A stretch of DNA of 5,036 nt, from contig CAKJXT010000004.1 in NCBI GenBank assembly GCA_918219625.1, forward strand, positions 1 to 5,036, written 5' to 3'. Shown here one piece after another: positions 1-5,036 of this stretch. How positions within the stretch are numbered: position 1 is the stretch's first letter; the number at the start of each line of letters is the position of its first letter. The position numbers and the translations under genes are program-made. Under the pieces are notes generated by a model. The model had not been told where the DNA came from, made no database searches, and worked only from the letters and a program-made list of their open reading frames with translations. Origin of the DNA: Bacilli bacterium. GTDB lineage: Bacteria > Bacillota_I > Bacilli_A > RF39 > UBA660.

Positions 1-812
1 CCTATACTTGATGCGAACGCTGTTATAAGTGTTCTTCCTTTTTTTGTTTTGATGTTATTGAATGATAGTTTTAGAGCTGTTAAATAATTCATTGATGTTT
101 TTTTTATGTTATAGGTATTTTCTTCCTTTTCATTATTTAATGGATTTGAATCGTCTATTAGTTCTCCATCTCTAAATTCAACTATTCTATTTGCATATAC
201 ATTAGCAAGTTCTGGATTATGTGTTACCATTATAACTAGTTTGTCTTTAGCAATTTCTGTAATTAATTCCATTATTTGGTTACTTGTTTTTGTATCAAGC
301 GCTCCAGTTGGTTCATCAGCAAGAATTATATCAGGATCGTTAGCTAGGGCTCTTGCGATTGCTACTCTTTGCATTTGTCCACCTGATAGTTGATTTGGCT
401 TTTTATGAGCATGATCTTTTAGTCCTACTTTTTTTAATAGTTCTAATGCTTTTTTATGTCTTTTTTTAGTGTTCATACCACTTAGGGTCATTCCCATTTC
501 AACGTTTTCTATAACACTTATATGACTTATTAAGTTATAACTTTGGAATATAAATCCAATACTATTATTTCTATAAGCATCCCAATCTTTTTGTTTGAAT
601 TTTTTTGTGGATTTTCCATTTATTATTAAGTCTCCAGTATCGTATCTATCTAGTCCACCTATTATATTTAATAGTGTTGTTTTACCACTACCACTTGGTC
701 CTAGTATCGCTACGAATTCATTTTTTCTAAATTCTAAATTTATTCCTTTTAATGCATGTTGTATAAAATCTCCAGTTTTATAACTCTTTTTTATATTTTT
801 TAATTGTAACAT
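1..812 (-). CDS. MacB/LolD-type ABC exporter, ATPase fused to permease (3' part off window)
   Basis: The gene reads open from an ATG at 810-812 through the left edge (270 complete codons, no stop), so the C-terminal part is missing. The ATPase domain (about residues 1-230) is complete: Walker A GPSGSGKT at 38-45, Q-loop Q90, signature LSGGQ at 142-146, Walker B ending ADE at 165-167, D-loop GALD at 170-173 and switch His198. LSGGQMQRVAIARAL and ADEPTGALD are typical of the MacB/LolD/FtsE group. From about residue 242 the frame continues as LTALKLSFNNIKTKKGRT, the usual start of a FtsX-like permease domain, so this is a single-chain half-transporter expected to dimerise in the membrane. Known relatives export peptides, antibiotics or lipoproteins; the substrate cannot be told here. 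The start is fixed by an AGGAGG ribosome site at 818-823, five bases upstream. It has its own promoter with an operator-like dyad, which suggests inducible expression. Confidence 0.93.
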   Translation of the reverse strand, partial: MLQLKNIKKSYKTGDFIQHALKGINLEFRKNEFVAILGPSGSGKTTLLNIIGGLDRYDTGDLIINGKSTKKFKQKDWDAYRNNSIGFIFQSYNLISHISVIENVEMGMTLSGMNTKKRHKKALELLKKVGLKDHAHKKPNQLSGGQMQRVAIARALANDPDIILADEPTGALDTKTSNQIMELITEIAKDKLVIMVTHNPELANVYANRIVEFRDGELIDDSNPLNNEKEENTYNIKKTSMNYLTALKLSFNNIKTKKGRTLITAFASSI

Positions 813-842
813 TTGTATCCTCCTTTTTATGACAACATATCA

Positions 843-872
843 ATTATATTATGACAGGGTGTCATATGTCAA
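843..872 (-). promoter_or_regulatory. Sigma-A-type promoter of the MacB-type exporter gene
   Basis: On the minus strand a perfect -35 box TTGACA (867-872) is separated by 18 bases from a perfect -10 box TATAAT (843-848). An A7 tract (875-881) just upstream of the -35 resembles an UP element. Transcription would begin near 836, leaving a leader of about 25 bases that carries the AGGAGG ribosome site. The preceding gene's terminator lies upstream at 923-952, so the exporter should be an independent transcription unit. Start-site position is inferred from spacing only. Confidence 0.85.
851..865. promoter_or_regulatory. Operator-like perfect dyad inside the exporter promoter
   Basis: ATGACA (851-856), a GGG spacer, and TGTCAT (860-865) form a perfect 6-3-6 inverted repeat. 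It lies wholly within the 18-base spacer between the -35 and -10 boxes. Binding there would block RNA polymerase, or, with a MerR-type protein, distort the spacer. A dimeric repressor of the TetR, PadR or GntR kind is the simplest reading. No regulator gene is in the window, so the binding protein is unknown. Further TGACA half-sites at 830-834, 867-871 and 909-913 surround it. Confidence 0.65.
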
Positions 873-922
873 TCTTTTTTTCAATTACAATTATTATATT
901 TTTATATTTGACATAATATTAC

Positions 923-952
923 AAAAAAAGCTAACAATTAATGTTAACTTTT
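923..952 (-). terminator. Rho-independent terminator after the pilin-fusion gene
   Basis: On the minus strand AAAAGTTAACA (952-942), a five-base loop, and TGTTAGCTTTT (936-926) pair over 11 bp with one G-U wobble, and the T run continues to 923. It lies 17 bases past the stop codon at 969-971. The stem is AT-rich, but the U tract is good. It separates the pilin-fusion gene from the exporter promoter. Confidence 0.75.
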
Positions 953-968
953 AATAAAAAGTTTTATA

Positions 969-2393
969 TTATTTATCATTAGAACATTCATATTCAATTA
1001 TATTTAAATTATTATCCATAACTAATGCACAAACAGCATCATCAGTGTAACTAGATAAATAAATATATATTTTTGATGATTTTAATTTTTGACTTATAAT
1101 AAGATTATCACCAGAACAATCAAAATCATTTTGTATGGTTTCGCTTGTCAATCCGCAATTAAGTTTATCGTTTATCATATCAATATTATTTCTATAATCA
1201 TTTGATAAGCAAATAATATCACTATCTTCTTTACCACACGCATAAATTTTATCTGTAATCATTACATAAATCTTATTATCTTCTGGTAATGTTAATCTTT
1301 CTACTTGTTTATCAAAATCCGAATCAACATATACATACGATGTCGTGGCGCAACTTTTTGTTATATTTTCATTAATTATTCCCAGATTAACATAATCGTT
1401 TAGCATGAACTCATCATTATGTTTGTCAATTAAATTATCAATATAATCACTAAAGTTATTACTATTACAATAACTATTTGCCTCTTCTATGCATTCTGTG
1501 TCAGTACATTCATTATCTAGGCTTGTTACAATTGTACATGTATTAGATGTTGCTCCTTTGTTTAAGCTACCATCGTTTTTCACTATTCCATATAATTTCA
1601 ATTTATTTAAATCCCATATATTTTCTTGTATATCATCATTTATATCATACAACATGTTATTGCACCAATACTCACCAGATTCCAAACATTCTGAATCATC
1701 AGATTCACAATTTTGAGCAACAAATGTTATACATGCATTAACATCCACTTCATAATCTACCTGATGATCAATTAATATGTTATTATTTATTAATTGATCA
1801 TATGACTCAAGAGGAAAATCGCTTAGAATTTTTTTTCCGTTGCAGTATTTTATTATATCCGAGTCATTAATAAAAAATAGGCTATCGGGATCCATAATTT
1901 TAAAATATGTTTCGCATGTATTTGAAATTGCATTCAAATTTTTTTCATAACCGTTAAATTCATTAACAATATGTTCGTTCACACCACACACCAATGCAGC
2001 ATTACAGTCTCCTTTAGTTGCTGTGAACTTATCGTTTTGATATTGTACTTTATATCCATCTATTGTTAAACATCCGCTTACTAATTTATTATTATCATAT
2101 GTTAATGAACCATTAGATGGTTTTGCTCCGGATATAGGTAAATCTGTATTTCCTAGTTTTCCGTTTGTTATTGTGTATGTCCCATTTAAATCTTGTTCAT
2201 TGCTTGTTAGTAACTTTTTTACATAGTTTTTTTCTACTGCGTCTTTAAATCCATATGCTGACGCTACTGCTGCATTTTGTTTTGAATCATCTATTATTCC
2301 CAAAATAATTGGTACTGTTATTACAGCTATGATTGCTAAAATTACTATGATTGCTAATAGTTCTATCAGTGTAAACCCTTTTTTATTTTTCAT
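969..2393 (-). CDS. Type IV prepilin-like protein fused to a Cys-rich repeat region
   Basis: The 474-residue protein begins MKNKKGFTLIELL. This is a class III signal with the prepilin peptidase cut expected between Gly6 and Phe7, Glu at mature position 5 (E11), a hydrophobic helix to about residue 34, and Pro at mature position 22 (P28). The pilin core reaches about residue 133; Cys108 and Cys130 could form the C-terminal disulfide loop common in pilins. The remaining 340 residues match no family I recognise. They are acidic, rich in Asn and Asp, and hold 18 of the 20 cysteines. Three divergent repeats are visible (about 160-220, 221-285, 286-347), followed by two KIY...C...C motifs near 374 and 441. 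The likely place is the cell surface, as a minor pilin or pseudopilin tip or adhesin; this is inference. The ATG at 2391-2393 follows a GAGGG ribosome site by five bases. No prepilin peptidase or pilus ATPase gene is nearby. Confidence 0.9.
   Translation of the reverse strand: MKNKKGFTLIELLAIIVILAIIAVITVPIILGIIDDSKQNAAVASAYGFKDAVEKNYVKKLLTSNEQDLNGTYTITNGKLGNTDLPISGAKPSNGSLTYDNNKLVSGCLTIDGYKVQYQNDKFTATKGDCNAALVCGVNEHIVNEFNGYEKNLNAISNTCETYFKIMDPDSLFFINDSDIIKYCNGKKILSDFPLESYDQLINNNILIDHQVDYEVDVNACITFVAQNCESDDSECLESGEYWCNNMLYDINDDIQENIWDLNKLKLYGIVKNDGSLNKGATSNTCTIVTSLDNECTDTECIEEANSYCNSNNFSDYIDNLIDKHNDEFMLNDYVNLGIINENITKSCATTSYVYVDSDFDKQVERLTLPEDNKIYVMITDKIYACGKEDSDIICLSNDYRNNIDMINDKLNCGLTSETIQNDFDCSGDNLIISQKLKSSKIYIYLSSYTDDAVCALVMDNNLNIIEYECSNDK
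1353..1916 (-). repeat. Three divergent tandem protein repeats of about 62-65 residues
   Basis: This part of the pilin-fusion gene encodes residues 160-347. Units start at Cys160, Cys221 and Cys286 and end before Cys348. A second cysteine falls 24, 23 and 23 residues after each unit start (184, 244, 309). Units 2 and 3 also share a cysteine exactly 15 residues in (236 and 301) and an extra one at 229 and 296; unit 1 lacks these. Each unit has a short hydrophobic stretch near its end: NNILI, LYGIV and NLGII. Similarity is visible only in protein, so the duplication is old. The unit boundaries are by eye. Confidence 0.55.
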
Positions 2394-2416
2394 AACATCC
2401 CTCTATTCTGTATTTT

Positions 2417-2445
2417 ATTTTATCAAAAAAAGCACTTTTAGTAAA
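2417..2445 (-). promoter_or_regulatory. Candidate promoter of the pilin-fusion gene
   Basis: On the minus strand TTTACT (2440-2445) and TAAAAT (2417-2422) are 17 bases apart, matching the sigma-A consensus at four of six and five of six positions. The -35 lies in the hairpin of the upstream terminator and the -10 just past its U tract. The short gap (56 bases) and the terminator make some promoter here likely, but in such AT-rich DNA this match is weak evidence. Confidence 0.35.
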
Positions 2446-2451
2446 GTACTT
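2425..2451 (-). terminator. Rho-independent terminator closing the natA-natB-COG2426 operon
   Basis: On the minus strand AAGTACTTT (2451-2443), loop ACTA, and AAAGTGCTT (2438-2430) form a 9 bp stem with one G-U pair, followed by a run of T to 2425. The stem's first bases are the last two of the TAA stop codon (2450-2452) of the preceding gene. It should end transcription of the transporter operon before the pilin-fusion gene. Confidence 0.75.
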
Positions 2452-2962
2452 AATTTATTATTCCTCTTAATAGTCCGAATGATATTATCATCATTATTAG
2501 ACTTGCCATGAATACTCCTATCATTGCTGCTATGAATGATTTTTTCTTATCCATTTCAAGTACTGATGCTACTAAGCATCCAGTCCATGCTCCTGTTCCT
2601 GGAAGTGGTATTCCTACAAATAATACTAATCCCCAGAAACCAAATGCTTCTATTTTGCTTCTATTTTTTTCTACTTTTTTATCTATCCAATTAGCTATTT
2701 TTTTTAGTCTTTTTCTTTTTTTCATCCATTTAAGGATTGTTCCCATGAACCATAGTATAAATGGTATTGGGATAACATTTCCGATTACTGATATTATGTA
2801 ACTAGGTATTGGGTCAAGTCCTAATAGACTTGCCGCTAAAAGTCCACCTCTTAATTCCAATATTGGCATAAGTGAAATTATAAATACTAATATTTCTTTT
2901 CCTAATACAGTGGTTGCTAGTCCTCCAAATAATCCTATAAATCCTTTTACAATCTTTTCCAT
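2450..2962 (-). CDS. Small multi-drug export family membrane protein (COG2426)
   Basis: This 170-residue integral membrane protein resembles the Sm_multidrug_ex (PF06695/COG2426) family. Its recognisable motifs are PILELRGG at 33-40, GNVIPIPF at 61-68 and GIPLPGTGAWTG at 117-128; the Pro/Gly-rich pair in two halves is typical of the family. Hydrophobic segments lie near 23-46, 52-78, 108-135 and 141-166, with a very basic cytoplasmic-type loop (about 79-103, many Lys/Arg) between the second and third. The length looks normal and the gene looks complete. The family name implies drug export, but I know of no firm biochemical proof and would not assign a substrate. The ATG at 2960-2962 lies 8 bases past the natB-like stop codon, and its AAGGAGA ribosome site (2966-2972) overlaps that stop, so it is cotranscribed with the ABC transporter. 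Confidence 0.88.
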   Translation of the reverse strand: MEKIVKGFIGLFGGLATTVLGKEILVFIISLMPILELRGGLLAASLLGLDPIPSYIISVIGNVIPIPFILWFMGTILKWMKKRKRLKKIANWIDKKVEKNRSKIEAFGFWGLVLFVGIPLPGTGAWTGCLVASVLEMDKKKSFIAAMIGVFMASLIMMIISFGLLRGIIN

Positions 2963-2970
2963 ATTTCTCC

Positions 2971-4167
2971 TTATTTTTGTTTATACATTTTTATTAAGTC
3001 TTTTATTGTTGATTTTCCATAGTTCAATATAGCGTTTTTGTATATTTTTATTGCGATATTAGCGACTACTATTATTGTTATAACTAATATTCCTAATGAT
3101 AATAGTATTTCGCTTGTTGTTGCAGCACCCATCATTATTCTAAATGGCATACAGAATGGTGATGATATTGGTAGAAGCGCTGCTAATTTATTTAGTTCAC
3201 TAGATGGATTCATCATTGAGAAGTATGCTAAATAAAACCCTACCATTGTCAATATTGTTATTGGTTGATTTGCCGTTTGTACATCTTCTGGCTTACTAAC
3301 TGTAGAACCTGTTAATGCATATAATAGTGCGAATGCTAGATATCCTAGAATAAAATATAATAGTGTTAATAGTCCTAATGATAGTGTTAATGATGATGTA
3401 TCAAGTGCCATTTCTAATATTTTGGGATCTAGGAATGATTTAGCGCTTATAAATATTGTTATTATTATTGCTGCTAATTGGCATGTTCCTATTATTCCTA
3501 CTCCTAGTGTTTTTCCTATAATAATATTTGTTGGGCTAGTTGATGTTACAAGTGTTTCTATTATTTTTGATGTTTTTTCTGTCGTTATTGAACTTGATAC
3601 TTGGAAAGCACAGAAGTATACCGCATAGAATAGTACAAGTGATGATAACATCATTACAAGTGGATTACCTTTTATTTCACTATCTACAGCGTCTATTTTG
3701 AAATCAAATGTTGGTGTTATTTTTTCTCTTTCTTCTTTTGTTAGGTCTAATTTTTCTATTTGAATATCTTTATATAAAGTAGTTATCTTATTTATGAATT
3801 CTTCGTTAGGGCCACTACTCATTTCATTTTCTAATACATATGTAAATGTAATTTCATTGTTTTGTTTTTCGATTACAATTCCATATTCTACTTTACCTTT
3901 TTTTATTTGATTTTTTATTTCTTCTGTTTCTATTTTTTCTGTTATTATTTCTTTTTTTGTTTCTAATAGTTTTATTTTGTCTTCAAAAATATCACTTTTA
4001 TCTACTATAATTATTTTGTCATTGTCTTTTTTAAATTTTTTAATAATATTAGGTATATTAAATCCTACTACAATCATTCCTAATATTATTAGTGTTGCGA
4101 TTATGAATGATTTTCTTTTTATCATATCTTTTGCTGTAAATTTTGCTACCGTAAGTGTATCACGCAT
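2971..4167 (-). CDS. ABC-2 type permease, NatB-like
   Basis: This is the membrane subunit of an ABC-2 exporter, a partner of the ATPase just upstream, with the layout of NatB/COG1668 Na+ efflux permeases (398 residues). One helix lies near residues 20-37. A large, charged, probably extracytoplasmic domain follows (about 40-168). Five or six further helices occupy about 170-375, with a Lys-rich tail. The stretch ITTEKTSKIIETLVTSTSP (194-212), just after the second helix, is the conserved coupling-helix region of this family, usually written EEK..R..E.L..S..P. NatB relatives move Na+ or act in drug or peptide efflux; substrate here is unproven. I chose the ATG at 4165-4167, six bases after an AGGTG ribosome site (4174-4178) and overlapping the ATPase stop by 8 bases. 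An in-frame GTG at 4174-4176 would add three residues but falls in that ribosome site. Confidence 0.9.
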   Translation of the reverse strand: MRDTLTVAKFTAKDMIKRKSFIIATLIILGMIVVGFNIPNIIKKFKKDNDKIIIVDKSDIFEDKIKLLETKKEIITEKIETEEIKNQIKKGKVEYGIVIEKQNNEITFTYVLENEMSSGPNEEFINKITTLYKDIQIEKLDLTKEEREKITPTFDFKIDAVDSEIKGNPLVMMLSSLVLFYAVYFCAFQVSSSITTEKTSKIIETLVTSTSPTNIIIGKTLGVGIIGTCQLAAIIITIFISAKSFLDPKILEMALDTSSLTLSLGLLTLLYFILGYLAFALLYALTGSTVSKPEDVQTANQPITILTMVGFYLAYFSMMNPSSELNKLAALLPISSPFCMPFRIMMGAATTSEILLSLGILVITIIVVANIAIKIYKNAILNYGKSTIKDLIKMYKQK

Positions 4168-5036
4168 TTTTAGCACCTACTTTCTCAATAAATATATCAT
4201 TTAATGTTGGTTTCATTATTTCGAATTTGTCTATATTTATTTTTTCTTTTACTAGACTTTGTAATAAGTCATATCCTTCTTTTTCTTCATTTATTTTTAT
4301 TATATATAAATTATCATGTGAGTTTTCTATTGTTAGTTTTTTACTTTCTATTATTTTTGTAATATCTTCTTCTGTTTCTATTACAAGTCTATTTGCTTTA
4401 TATGTTTTTTTAATATCTTTTATATTCCCTTTTAATACAGTTTTACCTTTATTTAGTATTAGTATGTCTGTACAGAATTCTTCTATAGTATGCATTTCAT
4501 GCGCTGACATTATTATGTATTTTTTCTTTTTTACTAAGTCTATTATTATGTTTTTTAGTATTTCTGTATTTACTGGATCTAATCCTGAGAATGGTTCATC
4601 TAATACTATTAATTCAGGGTCATGAATTACACATGTCATGAATTGTATTTTTTGTTGATTTCCTTTTGATAGTTTTTCTGCAGGCATTTCCATATATTCT
4701 TCTACTTTTAATACTTTTGCCCATTTATTTATTGATTTAATTGCGTCTTCTTTTTCCATTCCTTTTAGTTCGGCAAAGTATTTTAGTTGATCTATTATTT
4801 TAACTTTAGGATAAACTCCTCTTTCTTCTGGTAGGTATCCGAAGTTTACTTTCTTTCTATCCACTTCTTGTCCATTCCATGTTATTGTTCCTTTGTCTTT
4901 TTTTAATATTCCAAGTAACATTCTTATTGTTGTTGATTTACCAGCTCCATTTGTTCCAAGTAGCCCAAATATACCTGGTTTATCTAGTTCAATTGAAATG
5001 TTATCTACTACTAGTTTTGTTCCAAATGTTTTTGAA
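4160..5036 (-). CDS. ABC transporter ATP-binding protein, NatA-like (5' end off window)
   Basis: The frame is open from the right edge to a TGA at 4160-4162, giving 291 visible residues; roughly the first ten are missing. The Met at 4919-4921 is internal, because Walker A lies upstream of it. In visible numbering: Walker A GTNGAGKST at 27-35, the NatA-style Q-loop region GYLPEERGVYPK at 66-77, signature LSKGNQQ at 122-128, Walker B LIVLDEP at 142-148, D-loop SGLDP at 150-154, switch His179. The LPEERG form in place of a plain Gln and the LSKGN signature are typical of the NatA/COG4152 group. The last 80 or so residues form a DUF4162-like C-terminal domain. It powers the overlapping NatB-like permease. 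The physiological substrate (Na+, drug or peptide) is not decidable from sequence. The operon promoter lies outside the window. Confidence 0.93.
   Translation of the reverse strand, partial: SKTFGTKLVVDNISIELDKPGIFGLLGTNGAGKSTTIRMLLGILKKDKGTITWNGQEVDRKKVNFGYLPEERGVYPKVKIIDQLKYFAELKGMEKEDAIKSINKWAKVLKVEEYMEMPAEKLSKGNQQKIQFMTCVIHDPELIVLDEPFSGLDPVNTEILKNIIIDLVKKKKYIIMSAHEMHTIEEFCTDILILNKGKTVLKGNIKDIKKTYKANRLVIETEEDITKIIESKKLTIENSHDNLYIIKINEEKEGYDLLQSLVKEKINIDKFEIMKPTLNDIFIEKVGAKNA
4174..4178 (-). promoter_or_regulatory. Ribosome binding site deciding the natB-like start
   Basis: AGGTG on the minus strand, inside the end of the ATPase gene, stands six bases before ATG 4165-4167. This favours that ATG over the overlapping GTG at 4174-4176, which has only a poor purine stretch (GAGAAA) upstream. 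With the 8-base gene overlap it suggests translational coupling, keeping ATPase and permease in balance. Confidence 0.6.

Noticed and set aside
851..881. Dyad followed by a T run on the + strand, looking like a terminator.
   Set aside because: The stem is only 6 bp, nine bases separate it from the T run, no + strand gene precedes it, and it lies exactly between promoter boxes read on the other strand.
908..913. TTGACA on the + strand as a -35 box.
   Set aside because: No -10-like hexamer at 16-18 bases, and no + strand gene follows.
1353..1916. Repeats as a CRISPR array or mobile-element footprint.
   Set aside because: The similarity is visible in protein only, within one open frame, with no conserved DNA repeats, spacers, terminal inverted repeats or transposase.
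4174..4176. GTG as start of the NatB-like permease.
   Set aside because: It coincides with the AGGTG ribosome site of the ATG at 4165-4167 and lacks a good ribosome site of its own.
4155..4625. Long open frame on the + strand (156 codons), and other + strand frames at 595-783, 1489-1741, 2329-2801, 3038-3235, 3422-3628 and 3977-4204.
   Set aside because: All lie antisense to well-supported minus-strand genes. Their Ser/Phe/Ile-rich products are what the complement of Lys/Asn/Glu-rich AT-rich genes gives, and I recognise no family in them.
4160..4921. NatA-like gene starting at the Met at 4919-4921.
   Set aside because: The frame stays open upstream to the window edge and encodes the Walker A motif there, so this Met is internal.

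Overview
The window is strongly AT-rich and every gene lies on the minus strand. Strong AGGAGG-type ribosome binding sites, U-tailed hairpin terminators and Lys/Asn/Ile-rich proteins point to a low-GC Bacillota (Firmicutes), probably an uncultured gut-type lineage of Bacilli or Erysipelotrichia. This is inferred from style, not from a marker gene. UGA is a stop (it ends the ABC ATPase gene at 4160) and Trp is encoded by UGG, so the mycoplasma genetic code is not indicated.

Reading in the direction of transcription (right to left), the first block is a tight three-gene operon. It holds a NatA-type ABC ATPase (5' end off the window), its NatB-type ABC-2 permease (the two genes overlap) and, 8 bp later, a small membrane protein of the Sm_multidrug_ex/COG2426 family. 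A hairpin terminator that begins inside the last stop codon closes it (2425-2451).

Next is a single gene (969-2393) for an unusual 474-residue protein. It has a textbook type IV prepilin N-terminus and a pilin core of about 130 residues, fused to about 340 residues of acidic, Asn/Asp- and Cys-rich sequence. I can resolve three divergent units of about 62-65 residues and a later duplicated motif in that extension. No other pilus gene is in the window. The gene has its own candidate promoter, overlapping the preceding terminator, and its own terminator (923-952).

After that terminator, a very good sigma-A-type promoter (TTGACA, 18 bp, TATAAT) drives a MacB/LolD-type ABC exporter whose ATPase runs directly into a permease domain cut off by the left edge. 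A perfect 6-3-6 dyad lies exactly between its -35 and -10 boxes, so this exporter is probably controlled by a dimeric repressor encoded elsewhere.

The transporters are ordinary housekeeping or efflux machinery. The pilin fused to a Cys-rich repeat region is the element least explained by known families, and the operator-controlled exporter promoter is the clearest regulatory signal. No RNA genes, CRISPR arrays, insertion sequences or integration sites were seen, and no stretch above 300 bases lacks a gene.
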